Assembly: GCA_028571685.1 (NCBI GenBank)
Contig: CM053143.1
Location: 136,806,829-136,870,828, forward strand
Source of the DNA: Heterohyrax brucei
Taxonomy: Eukaryota > Chordata > Mammalia > Hyracoidea > Procaviidae
Length of the DNA: 64,000 nucleotides
Direction: 5' to 3'
Every line of letters begins with the position of its first letter. Position 1 is the stretch's first letter. The translations under genes and the position numbers were made by a program. Shown piece after piece: positions 9,805-22,300 of this stretch. The notes beneath the pieces are model-generated. The model did not search any database, had not been told where the DNA came from, and saw only the letters and a program-made list of their open reading frames with translations.

Positions 9805-12800
9805 AAAGTTGTTGTTGTTAGGTGCCATCAAGTTGGTTGAGACTCATAGCAACTCTGTGTGCAACAGAACAAAACATTGTCTGGTCCTGCACCATGCCCA
9901 CAATCACTTGTTATGTTTAAGCCCACTGTTGGAGCCACTGTGTCAATCCATCTTGTTGAGCATGATGTCCTCCAGGGAATGATCCCTCCTGACAGAATGT
10001 CCAACGTATGTAAGAAGTAGACCTACCATCCTTGATTCCAAGGAGCACTCTGGTTGTACTTCTTCTAGCACAGACCTGTTCATTCTTTTGGCAATCCACG
10101 CTATATTCAATATTCTTCTCCAACACCACAATTCGAAGGCATTCATTCTTCTGTCTTCCTTATTCATTGTCTGGTTTTTGCATGCATATGATGCAATTGA
10201 AAATACCCTGGCTTGAGCCAGGCACACCTTAGTCTTCAAGGTGGCATCTTTACTTTTTAACACTTTAAAGAGGTCATTTGCAGCACATTTTCCCAATGAA
10301 ATGTGTCTTTTGATTTCTTGACTGCAACTTCCATGGGCATTGATTGTGGAACCAAATAAAAAGAAATCTTGACAACCTCAATCCTTTCTCCATTTATCAT
10401 GATGTTGCTTATTGGTCCAGTTGTGAGTATTTTTGTTTTCTTGATGTTGAGGTGTATTCCTCACTGAAGGCTGTGACCTTTGATCTTCAGTAGTGTTTCA
10501 AATCCTCTTCACTTTCAGCAAGCAAGATTATGTCATCTGCAAAATGCAGGTTGTTAATGAGTCTTCCTCCAAACTTGATGCTCCACTCTTCTTCATATTG
10601 TCTAGCTTCTTGGATTATTTGCTTGAACAGGTATGGTGAATCCTTAAATAGGTATGGTGAAAGGATACAATTGTGATGCACATCTTTCCTGACTTCAACC
10701 ATGTAGTATCCCGTTGTTCTATTCAAATGACTGCCTTTTTGATCCATGTACAGATTCATCATAAGTACAATTAAGTGTTCTGGAATTCCCATTCTCTGCA
10801 ATGTTATCCATAATTTTTTATGATCCACCCAGTCAAATGGCTTTGCATAGTCAATAAAACACAGATAAACATCTTTCTGGTATTCTCTGCTGACAGCCGA
10901 GATCTATCTGACATCAGCAATGATGTCTCCGGTTTCACGTCCTCTTCTGAATCCAGCCTGAATTTCTGTCAGTTCCCTGTCAACATACTGCTGCAGCCAC
11001 TTCTGAATGATCTTTAGCATAAAGTTTTACTGGTATGTGATATTAATGATATTGTTTGATGATTTTCACATTCTGGTGGATCACCTTTGATGGGAATAGG
11101 CATGAATATGGATCTCTTCAGGTGGTTGAACTATCTGTCAAATTTCTTGGCATAAATGAGTGAGCACTTTCAGTGCTGCATCCATTTGTTGAAACATCTC
11201 AATTGACATTCCATCAATTCCTAGTGTCTTTTTTTGGGGGGGGGGATGCTTTCAGTGTAGCTTTGTCTTCGTCTTTCAGTACCATCTGTTGCTGATTATA
11301 CACTATGCCTTGAAATGGGGTTGAATGTCAACCAATTCTTTTTGGTATAACAATTCTGTGTATTTCTTCTTTCAATGCTTCCTGAGTTGTTTGATATTTT
11401 CCCTGTAAAATCCTTCACTACTTCCACTCAAGCCTTGAATTTTTTCTTCAGTTCTTTCAGTTTGAGAAGTGCAGGGCATATTCTTTCCTTTTGGTTTTCT
11501 ATTTCCAGCTGTTTGCCTATGTCATAATAATACTTGTCTTCTCCAGCCACCCTTTGAAACCTTCTGTTCATTTCTTTTACTTCACCAGGTCTTCCTTTTG
11601 CTTTAGCTACTTGTCATTCAAGAGCAAGTTTCAGAGTATCTTCTGACATCCAATTCGGTCTTTTCTTTCTTTACTCTCTTTTTAATGACCTCTTACTTTT
11701 TTCATGAATGACCCATTTGGCTTCATTCCACAACTCACCTGGTCTTCAACTATTAGTGTTCAATACATCATATTTATTCTTGAGATGGTCTCTAAATTCG
11801 GATGAGGTACACTCAGGGTTTTACTTTGGCTCTTGTGGACTTTTTTTTTTCTTTTTCTAATTTTCTTCAATTTCAATTTGAACTTGCGTATGAGCAGTTG
11901 ATGGTCTGTGCTACAGTCAGCACCTGGCCTTGTTTTGACTGATGATAGTGAGCTTTTCTGACATCTTTTTCCACAGATGTAGTCAGTTTGAATCCTATGT
12001 GTTCCATCTGGTGAAATCTATGTGTATAGTCACCATTTATGTTGATGAAAAAAGGTATTTGCAATGAAGAAGCTGTTGTCTTGCAAAATCTGTCATGTGA
12101 TCTCCAGCATTATTTCCATCACTAAATCCATATTTTCCAATCCTCCTCTGTTTCCAAGTTTTGCATTCCAATCACCAGTAATTGTCAATGGATCCTGATT
12201 GCATGTTTGATCAATTTTGGACTGCAGAAGCTGGTGGTAATCTTCAATTTCTTCATGTTTGGCTTAGTGGTTGATGTGTAAATTTGAATTAATAGTCATA
12301 TTAACTGACCTTCCTTGTAGGCATATTGTAACCGTAATATCTTGCAACATGTTTTCTCATTTTCAAAATAGGTAATTGAGAGCTTCACATAACTAATGTT
12401 GTAATGATACTCTAAATAATAATGATACTCCAAATAATCAGTGGTTTTTACTGTACCAGCTAATGTGACCTATGCACTGGCCTTTTTCCAAAGAGACACA
12501 GAGCCCCCTCAGCTCTTGTGACCTTGGCCTCCCTCCTTTTCTCTGCTCTCCTGAGAAGTGACCTTCAGCCTGGAAAACAGCAGCTAGGAAGGCTGCCTGG
12601 CTTTTTTTGTATCCACAACTGTCTTTCCTGTTCCTTATTTCAGTCAGAGTGGACTTGGCATGCTAGTTTCATTAACTGAGTAATTTTTGTGTAAGTTTTG
12701 TCTTTGCCTGTTGAAAAGATGCAGATTAGAGTCCAGGTGTCTGCAATACATACCCGTAGTTTAATAAAGAGTTCCTTGTGACTATTTTATGATGTATACA

Positions 12801-13350
12801 GTTATCCATGGGCTATGTGCTTAAAAATATGATATTCCTTGCTGAAATGGTATATAAACTCTGATGTAAAAATTGTCTTTTGAGACCCCATCCAGAACAG
12901 CTTGCATTGCTGTCTATTCCTCTTTCTAACTTTGGTGTATGTTTCATTGGCTCGACTGCTCCAGGGCATGGACCCAGTCGGGTAACAATATGGATATTAT
13001 GGTATCACTAACAGCATTGTAATTCACGACAGATCTTGAAATGATCTTTTTGGCAATGAGTGTAACACCATTCCTCTTCAAGTCTTCATTTCCAGCATAG
13101 AAGACCATATTATTATCTGATTCCAAATGGCCAATACCAGTCCATTTCAGCTCACTAATGCTTGTGATGTCACTGTTTATGCATTCCATTTCATTTTTGA
13201 TGATTTCCAATTTTCCTAGACTCATACTTTGGACAGTCCACATTCTGATTATTAGTGGATGTTCACAGTTGTTTCTTCTCATTTTGAGTCATGCCACATC
13301 AGCAAATGAATGTCTGAAAGGCTTTACTCCATCCATGTCATTAAGGTTGA
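9805..13350 (-). mobile_element. RTE-type (BovB-clade) LINE, long broken copy
   Basis: Nearly full-length non-LTR element read right to left. The endonuclease start is at about 13280-12945 (ISELKWTGIGHLESDNN). More endonuclease follows at about 12300-12000 (GDWNAK in frame fragments). The reverse transcriptase is near 10830-10490 (LHFADDIILLAESEEDL), and the C-terminal end at about 10300-9940 has FELWCWRRILN and VGHSVRRDHSLED. The 3' end (gttaggtgccatcaagttgg on the plus strand) is near 9815. Many frameshifts and stops leave it non-coding. An LTR-like insertion splits the endonuclease at about 12420-12945. Confidence 0.88.
12420..12945. mobile_element. LTR-like insertion inside the RTE LINE
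   Basis: This block has no RTE similarity yet sits between two endonuclease segments. It contains an AATAAA near 12763 and a TATA-like tatataaactctg near 12852. That layout suggests a solo LTR fossil; family unknown, broken. Confidence 0.4.
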
Positions 13351-13399
13351 TTCTACTGTGGGAAGGCAGCTCTTCCCAGTCATCTTCTGAGTGCTTTCC

Positions 13400-13622
13400 A
13401 AGCTGGCGGGACTCATGATGGGAGCACAGGATGTTCTTTGGAAAAGACCCAAGGTCCCTGCGCCTCAGAAGCTCCCAGTCCAGGGGAAGACTGACAACAG
13501 AGACCTTCCTCCAGCATCAACCGTGGAGCTGATGGGATTGATTTGTTATTCTAGCTTACTAAACTGTGAGAGAATAAATTTCTCATTGCTAAAGCATTAT
13601 AACAGAACCAGATGACTAAGAC
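13400..13622 (+). mobile_element. MaLR-like LTR fossil, 3' part
   Basis: Matches the end of the 28729-29229 LTR family: gaagctcccagtccagggga, then tgtgagagaataaatttctc and a final agatgactaagaca. Broken, partial copy. Confidence 0.65.
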
Positions 13623-13889
13623 AGACAGCATGTGAAGTACACGTATCATCCCTGTTTCATCCACCCCTGACAAGAAGCAATGACAGGCAAGCTGGTATTC
13701 AACAGCCATTCAACTGAAGGAAAAACTCCAGCCAGAACCCTTGCTGCCAAATGCAGAATCTAAAATAAGAATGTGAGAAAAAGAAACCTGAACAAGGCAG
13801 AGCAAGTCTATATTTCTCCATCCTGGAAGCTTTTGACTTCATCTTTGAATCATGTCTTCAGGAAGACAGGCCATATGGAATCAGAGCTT

Positions 13890-14053
13890 AACCAAAACCC
13901 AGTGCCACTGAGACAATTCCAACTCATAGTGCCCCTATAGGACAGGGTAGAACTGCTCCCTGGAGTTTTCAAGGAGCACCTGGTGGACTTGAACTGCTGA
14001 CCTGTTGGTTAGCAGACATAGCATGTAACCACTAGGCCACCAGGGCTTCCAAC
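13890..14053 (-). mobile_element. AfroSINE
   Basis: Minus-strand copy: caattccaactcatagtgcc, cacctggtggacttgaactg, taaccactaggccaccaggg. Confidence 0.9.
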
Positions 14054-14617
14054 CAGAGTTTAAGACTGGAAATAATCTCTTACCAACATAAGACTGAGAC
14101 ATGGGATGATTAAGTGTCTGCTGGGGCAGTTCATGGCAGTTTGGGGCAGAGCTGAAACCCAAGGTTTACAACAATTTTGAATCACTGTGTGGTTCAGCCT
14201 TCACAGGCCAGACAAAACAAGGTCTGACACTGGACACCAGAGCACCTGTTTTGGTCTGATAACTTGAAACACTATCCTGCAGCACTGACTGCAAGAAAGC
14301 CAGAGACCTTCAAGGCACCTGCTTCATTGTGTCCTCTCAGATGGACAGTTATTATTTTGCACCCGAATACCTAACTTCAATTACGCTCCCTTTTTACATA
14401 CCACTAGATAGAGAAGGCTACGTGCTAACATTAAGAAAGGCTGATAGTCTTTACCACCAAATTTTGGCTTTTTATTTTGCCAAAGATTCTAAATTTCAAA
14501 GGGGAACCTTCATAGGAAACAAAAAAACTTCTTTTCAAGGCTTTTTTTTTTTTTTAATTCAAGACAAGGCACAGAGGTTAAAAGTTGGGTTTATATTGTG
14601 TCTATAGGTAAATAAAG

Positions 14618-14673
14618 AGACCTTGGTGCTAACGGTCAAAGCACTGGGTTGCTAATTAAAAGGTTGGAAGTTT
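14618..14673 (+). mobile_element. AfroSINE long type, 5' part, split by an L1 insertion
   Basis: The head is gagaccttggtgctaacggt with ttgctaattaaaaggttgga. The body resumes at 15472 after the L1 insertion. The 13-base aggttggaagttt is present on both sides. Confidence 0.7.
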
Positions 14674-15471
14674 ATTTTATTTTATTTCTTTTGAGGTTAG
14701 GAACTATTTTTAATCTTGTTTTGCTGATGAAGATACTGATCAGATACCTTTAAGAGAGGATAAATAATTTTTTCCAAGATCAGACAAAATAGTAGGCCAC
14801 AGAAATTAAATATTAAGCCAGATAATCTGCCTAGAGTATCCATTCGTTTATACTATTTCTTTTTTTATTCTTTTTTTTTATTATTATGACTGAGTGAAAA
14901 TGTACATTCCTATATAAATTTACATGCCCACCTTTATGCAGCTTCTACTGCTCTCCCTGCCCGGTGACAGCACACTATTCCTCACTGCTCCATACATGTC
15001 TCATCCTCCCAACAGTTTCATTTCCCCTCCTCTCCACCCACTCCCCTTCCTCCAGCCAGAGGTCAGCAGGATGATATCCTATAGATGCATAGAACCATAA
15101 AGTGCATCCAATATATGGTCACTCTTCATTGCCAAGTCCAATCCATTCGTGTCCGAAGAGTGGACCTTCATTATGATTTATGGGCAAGAGCAGCATTAGG
15201 GCCAGGGGCCACGCTCCCAGGGGAACCCTGAAGATGCTGGACCATCAATTGCAGTCTTTTAGTGGAGATCTTTTATTCTTGTGTTGCCCGTGAGACTCAA
15301 CTTTGTGAGCTCCCTCGCAGCTGTCACAGGTGGTGGCTGGGCACCATCTGTTTCTTCCAGTCCCAAGTTGATGTAGGCACCCACTCATGTGGGTCTCTCT
15401 GTCTTCTGGGATGTCTTTCCCCCATGTAGTTTTTGTCCTCAGTGAGCATCCGTTCCTGCTGAGTTGGGGCC
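14674..15471 (-). mobile_element. L1 3' end with apparent 3' transduction
   Basis: Lineage-specific L1 3' UTR on the minus strand (body 14883-15470), matching the copy at 37400-38216. Its poly(A) is the T-rich run 14857-14882. Beyond it lies about 160 bp of non-L1 DNA (14691-14850, MIR-like), then a second A-rich tail (14674-14690). The whole block is flanked by the 13-base repeat aggttggaagttt (14661-14673 and 15472-15484). Confidence 0.75.
14690..14840 (-). repeat. MIR-like SINE within the transduced segment
   Basis: gttttgctgatgaagatact and ccaagatcagacaaaatagt resemble the MIR core (tttacagatgaggaaactg; aaggtcacacag). Diverged. Confidence 0.45.
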
Positions 15472-15625
15472 AGGTTGGAAGTTTTGAGTCCAGCCAGAGG
15501 CACCTTAGAAGAAAGGCCTGGCAATCTACTTTCAAAAAATTGGCACTGGAAACCCTAAGAACCACAGTTCTACTCTGACACACATAGGGTCACCATGAGT
15601 TAGAATGTACATGATGGTAACTGTT
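15472..15625 (+). mobile_element. AfroSINE long type, 3' part
   Basis: agaagaaaggcctggcaatc, the hallmark of the long type, then caccatgagttagaatgtac at the tail. It continues the head at 14618-14673. Confidence 0.8.
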
Positions 15626-16007
15626 TTTTTTTTACTTGGTAGGTAAACATAATTCATTGCTTTTATAAAATACTTTCAGTTACAAAATTATCCACATATA
15701 AAAGCAAAAATGTCAGTAAGTTAAAAAACAAATTTCTGTAATCTTATCTGGAGTAACAGGCTCTTAGAAGAGAAGCCTCTCCTAAATCTTGCTAAATGCT
15801 GTTAACTTGTATTCTGTGTGGCTTTGGGAATACTTTTTTCCTTCCTCTTAGCTCTATACTGATATTTCTTTCCTTACAGGATTAAACAGAGCTACTTAAA
15901 ATGTACTGAGCCTTTACTTGAAAATAAAAAGCTTATTAAAATACTTTAATATAAATTTGATGTCATTTAAAAATCACAGATGGAATTAATGCTTGCTAAT
16001 GTTCATT

Positions 16008-16135
16008 TGGAAACCCTGGTGTTACAATGGTTAGAGCTAACCAAAGGTTGGCAATTCCAACCCACCAGGCTTTTCTGTCTATAGGGTCACTATGAATGAG
16101 AGTGACTCCATGGCAACAATTTTTTTTTTTTTTTA
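16008..16135 (+). mobile_element. AfroSINE
   Basis: ggaaaccctggtgttacaat head, internally shortened, with a tatagggtcactatgaatga tail and a T-run. Confidence 0.85.
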
Positions 16136-16280
16136 GTGTTCATTTTATTTCTGTTGGTTATCCCCAAATATATCATCTACAAGGATTTTTTAAGTTCAAA
16201 ACATAAATAGATGTTCTTAATGAACTGATGTTATTTTTGTATATATGTCATGCACTGAGAAAATAGGAAACGGCTTATTT

Positions 16281-16286
16281 TTTATT
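16281..16286 (-). terminator. ARL9: candidate ARL9 polyadenylation signal AATAAA
   Basis: A minus-strand AATAAA lies 84 bases past the ARL9 stop codon, which would give a very short 3' UTR. A more distal site is possible. Confidence 0.4.
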
Positions 16287-16369
16287 TGAAATGGAAACTT
16301 TTGGCTTCGAGCCTGACAGCACTCCTGATGACATGCGGATGGTGAGCTGTGTAACAGACTGGGTCCTGG

Positions 16370-19300
16370 TTACTGCACATCTGCAGCCAGGTGTGCAATC
16401 AGGTCTTTGGCATCTTGCATGATGGAGGGTATCTCTGAGCCATTCTCAGTCACTTGGGTTCCAAACAAGAACATCTTTCTGTCATTTCCCACCTCGGATA
16501 ATGCCAAAGCATCATGGATATCTGTGATATGATATGCTGCTTCAAGATCCTTAACCCAGAATGGAAAAAGAAGAGAAAAAGTTGGTTATTTTGCAATCTT
16601 TGCAGAGAGATACTCTCATTTATTTACTCCTAATGGACTCTGTGACCCCTATTAGTATAGCCCCCACAGTCATTTGCATAGAAATGTTTTCATTAGAACG
16701 ATACCAGCATTTATGAGTTATCATCAAAAAATATTTTCTGGAAAGTTGAATTGGCAAATGTTGTATTACATATAGTTTTACATCATTTTTTATAATGTGT
16801 TGTCTGGAATCAAGACAAACCAATATAACTCCTTGATGAATTTTTTATAATGCTAGTCACTCTGTTCCCCGCCCCCCAAGATTATTTTACTATAATCAGT
16901 TCTTTCTAATTTATAATATTTTGCACCACATCTTCAGGAGTGGAGGGAGACAGAAAAGGGAACAGAGAGAGAGAATGCATTTAGAAAATGGGGTGGTGGA
17001 AGAGGAAGGAAGAGAGGGGAAAAGGGTGAGGGGAAAAGGGTAAGGAGAAAGGAGACAAGAATGAGATGGCAGAGGCTAAAGGGAGGGAAACAACAGTGAG
17101 AGGCAGAGAGGTGGCTGTTGTTGGGTTTGAGTTGATTCCAACCCAAGCACTTGACTACGAGCTGAGAAACTGGGAGTTAGAACACATCCAGAGGCATGTG
17201 GGAAGACAGTCCTGGTGATCTGTATCGGAAAGGTCATAGCCTGGAAGACCCAACTGAGGAGTCTTTTGTGACACATGGCACCATCCTGAGGCAGAGAGAA
17301 GGGATGGAAACTGGAGACAGGAAGTCTATGCTTATGCTGCACACCAGAGTTCAAAACTTGAAGTCAAAACATGCTTCTTTGTCCCTCATATGTCAAGAAT
17401 TATTTCTGGAAATGATCTCTAGTAATCCATTTCAAAAACATGTAAATACTCAACAGTAGTCTTTCAGTTCTTTGCAAAAGTTTTAGCATTTTGACTTCTA
17501 AAACTCATTTATAGTTGGCTTTTTGTTGTTTTATAGTGTTCCCCCCAATTGGAAATAATCTAGTACTGTATCATTTTCTTCCCCCTGTACCAATACAAAC
17601 CTATCATGTCCTACGACTGCAAGCCTGGTATCTTGCTGGAGTTGTTAACCTCGACAGATGTTATTACTCTCAATATATCCTTAATTTGAGCTTTGCATTT
17701 ATTTAATCTCAGAACCTGTCTTTTTTTTTTTTTCTTTTTTTTAACTGAGTTAAAAGATGTTTTAACATGTGGATGATGTTGCAGGTTAATAATGTCACAG
17801 TGTTGGGGAGGAAGAGAACAGGAGAGGGGGGCATTGTTTGGAAGAGGGATTTCTAGTAATGACAAAGTACCTCAAGTACAAATACTGGGGTTATTCCACA
17901 CTTACATATTATGTTTTAAAAGAAGTCACTACCCAAAGAGTAAAGAAAGGAAGATGGCTTCCCCCCCAACCATTACATAACAACTTGGACCCATGAATTA
18001 TCTAAAAGCGTAGATTAAATATCAGGGTCAATAGCTATCAACAATCACAAATGAATCTCAAAGTAAAATATCCAGTGATTAATTAAGTAAAATCTATTAA
18101 ATGTGACATTAAATGGCTGTTTATCCAAACTGATGAAGCAATACAAACCTCCAAGATAAATCTGAGTATTAAAAATGGAAACCTTCTGTATAAAAAAAGA
18201 CCCCACAAGTAAAGTACATACAGGATAAGTTACCAGGACATGGAGAAGATATTTGGAATACACCATTACTGTTTGTACTTGTGTGCCCTGCACTCAATTC
18301 TGACTCATAAAAAACCAGAACCAAAGTCAAAGTGCTGTTGAGTCAATTCCAACCCCCAGTGACCCTATAAGACACAGCAGAACCAGCCCATAGGGTTTCC
18401 AAGGCTGCAATCTTTATGGAAGCAGACTGCCACATCTTTCTCCCACAGAGTGACTGGTGGTTCAAACTGTTGATATATCCCTTAGCAGCCAAACACTGAA
18501 TCACTATACCACCATAGGAAAAGATTTTCAATTTACTAATAATTAAGGAAATGCACATTAAAATAAGGTGATATCATTCTATTTTACAAGACTAATAAAA
18601 AAATTGGAAAATCTGACAATACGATGTATTCACAAGGATGTGGATCTACAGAAACTGTCATATTCTGACAAAGAATAAATTAGTATAACATCTTTGGAAA
18701 GCAACTTGGTAATATTTATAAAAGTGACTATGTACAAACTGAAAAACCCAGCAATTCCTCTTTTAGGTATATGCACTTTAGAAATATCTATACATAGCCA
18801 CAGCAAAAAAGAGAAAGACCTCCAACAAGATGGATTGATACAGTGGCTGCAATGATGGGCATAAGCATAAAAATAATTGTGGGCATGGCACAGGGCTTGG
18901 CAGTGTTTTGTTCTGTTGTACACAGGGTTGCTATGAGTTGGAACCGACTCACCAACAATATATATATCCACAAGGAGACACATAGTAGAAGTCTGGTTCA
19001 TTGCAGTACTGCTTGTCATATTAACAAACTGGAAATCACCCACTGCCCAACAACAGGAAAATGATAAAATTAGTGATATATTTATGTACTGGGATATTAT
19101 GCAGCAAAAAATCCCCTCAAACCCAGTGTCGTTGGAGTTGATTCTGACTCATAGCAACCATATAGAACAGAGTAGAACTGCTCCATAGACTTTCCAAGGA
19201 GCACCTAGCAGATTTGAACTGCAGAACTTTTGGTTAGCAGTCATGGCACTTAACCACTATGCCACCAGGTTTTCCTGTTACAGCAGTTAACTCAAATAAA

Positions 19301-22300
19301 CTAATGCTATGTGACTAAATTCAAAAAAATCTCAAAAACGTGATGTTGAAAAACAAACTGCAAAAGAGTGTGTAGAATACTACATTTTCAGAAAACTTAA
19401 CAGCATATGAAACAATCCTATATATTGTTTATAAATACAAGTATAAAAATACATAAGGGAATGATAACCACTAAAATGAGGAACAGTGATTGTCAGTGGG
19501 GAAGGAGGGAAATGCATTCAGGCAAGGAAGAATACAGAGGGACTTTGATTACATTTAAGATTTTAACTCTGAAGGAAGGAAAGCAGGAAGAGCTGAAGCA
19601 AATAGGGCAAAACATTAAGCTTTAACCAAGTGAGATGGTAAGTACATGGGTATAGATTTTATCATCCTCTGTATTTTCTACATACTACAAAGAGTTCATA
19701 GGTTTTTTTTGCTCAAAAAATATTAAAAATTTTACATAAAAACTTTTAATTAAAAAAACTATGAGTAACATACATGTACTGTGGTATAAGGTATTTATTA
19801 TGGTTTATGAAAAACCATACTCAAATGTTCCACATCCATGAATAAGTATAAACTGAATTGAATATATAGCACCTGGTGGAATGTCCAGGTATTAAAGGTA
19901 CACATTTCCATTCTCCATTGTATTAACAATACAACCTCGGAGTACAGTCTATATTTGTGCCAATGTTTACCTGTTTGTTTGCAAACACAACCAGAGGAAG
20001 GATTGGATTTGTTCCAATCAGTCGATGAAGGTGTTTTCTGGCTTCAGGTAATCGGTTGTGATCTGCTGAATCTACCACAAAGATCAGCAGCAATCCGTTG
20101 GACAGATATGATTCCCAATAGGAACGGAAAGGTTCGCTGCCTCCAACTACAGAGAAAAGTAGAAGAAAACAATAAAAAGAAATCATAAACAGAAAATAAT
20201 GAGAATGCTCATGAATTATAAAGAATGTAACCAATGTCATTCAGTAACTTGTGTAGAGATTGTTGAATGGGAATCTAAACTGCGGTGTCAATATTCACCA
20301 AAACCACAATATTTTTGCTAAAAATAAATTGTAGGCACATGCACCAAAAAGGCAGGAAGAGCACATCTAGCTCACTTCCATACACTGCTATGGTAGTGTA
20401 CCCAGTTTTTAGTAGAACCAGAGGATGTTACTAGGGAAACTGTTGATGGGAGTATTTCCCCTCCACAAGTGATTCATTCTTTAGAATCACAAAGGATTGG
20501 CATAAATGACATAAATGCAACAAGGGGATGTCTCCTGATCCTGTGACACAGAATAGCCATGTCAGCTGCTCCATGTTTATCAGTTATGGCTACCGAAAAT
20601 GGAAGAGACTGCTTACTACAAATCAGAGTGGTGAGTTGAAACGTGTCTTTTATGCAAAATATCCATTGATATCATTTGCCCAGTTTTATGTTGTCTTATA
20701 TATTTGCAGCAATTCTTTAGTCTTTGTGACTTACACTAATTGTTTTATTGGTTATATGTATCATACACATAAATCTCTCATTTTGTGGCATCTTTTGGTG
20801 AGCTTCCGCATCTCAGTTGTAACGCCTTTGAATTTATCAATTGTATTTCATGATATTGCTTTTTGCATCCCATTCTTCTCTGTCCTGAAGTCATAAATAT
20901 ATTCTCTACTTCCTTCACAAAGCCTTTTGAACTTGGCTTTAATCCATCTGAAATTGATGTGTCCATTTGTATAGTTTGGGAAATTAGACAACCAATTTTG
21001 CTTTTTACTTCTTTCTCCTCCACTGTTTATTGAATAGTCTCTCCTTTCCCCAAAAGACTTTGTTCATTTGATCACTTTGTGTATTCCTGTGTCATTAGCA
21101 CACAATCTTAATTTTATAGCTTTTTAATAAGTGTCTTAGCTATCTCCTCTGACTCATGGCAACGGCACTTGGCTGGCTTAGCTACCTAGTGCTGCTGTTA
21201 CAGAAATACCACAAGTAGATGGTATTAACAAACAGTTCATTGTCTCACAATTTAGGAGGCTAGAGAATTCAAATTCAGTTCCAGGAGAAAGCTTTCTCTT
21301 TCTGCTTGCTCTGGGGAAAGGTCCTCATCATCAATCTACTTCTAATCTGGGAGCTTCTGAGTGCACAGCCCAAAGGATGTATTCCATTCCCAGCTTTTTT
21401 CTTGGTAGTAGGAGGAGCTTCCTCTCTCTGTTTGTTTCCCGCTTAAATATCTCAAAAGAGATTGACTCCAAATACAATGTAATCTTGCCAATTGTGTCCT
21501 GCTTCATTGCATAACTGTCTCTAACCCTGCCTCATTAACATTATTTTTTAAAAAAGCCGTACTGGTAGAGTCCATTCGAACTCATAGCAACCCTATAGGG
21601 CTTCCAAGGGGCAGCTAGTGGATTGGAACTGCTCACCAATTTCACATGAGCAGCCAAATGCATAACCACTGTGCCACCAGGGCCCTGACATCATAGAGGG
21701 TAGGATTTACAACACACAGTTTAATAATATCAGCTCACAAAACGATGGACAACCTCACAATACTGAGAATCACAGACTCGCCAAGCTGACACACATTTGA
21801 GGGGGATACAACCCAATTCATGATAATAAACTTGATATTTGACAGATCAAGTCCACCCTTTTTATTTTCTTCAAGAACATCTTGTGTTTTTTTACTTTTT
21901 TTGATTTTCTGTGTGAGCTTTTAGCTTGGTGAGTTTTTTATAAAATCCTACAGAGATTTTGATTGGAATTGAATTGTATTTAAACATCAATTTGGGGAGA
22001 CATTAAATTTTTTTAATGCTACACCTTCCTATTCATGAAAATGTTATCATCACTCTAGTGACATTTAAAAATTTTCTGCACATGGATCAGGCATATTTTT
22101 TATTAGACTTATTCCTAGGTATCTTGTAGTTTTCTTTGCTATTGTAAACACTATTTTTTAAGTTACATTTGCTGCTTATTGCTAAATGACAGAAATGTAA
22201 CTGATCTTTTAATCTTACATAGTCACTTCTTGCTAAGCTTTATCATTTCTCATAAAGCAAAAGGCCTTTTAGATTTTCTTTGAAGGTGATCATATCATAC

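Larger units (their letters stand above)
18521..19760 (+). mobile_element. old L1 ORF2 3' portion, interrupted
   Basis: Diverged L1 phrases in order: aaggaaatgcacattaaaat, caaggatgtggatctacaga, cagcaattcctcttttaggt, aaactggaaatcacccactg, actgggatattatgcagc. It is interrupted by an RTE tail (18812-18965) and an AfroSINE (19108-19275). Confidence 0.75.
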
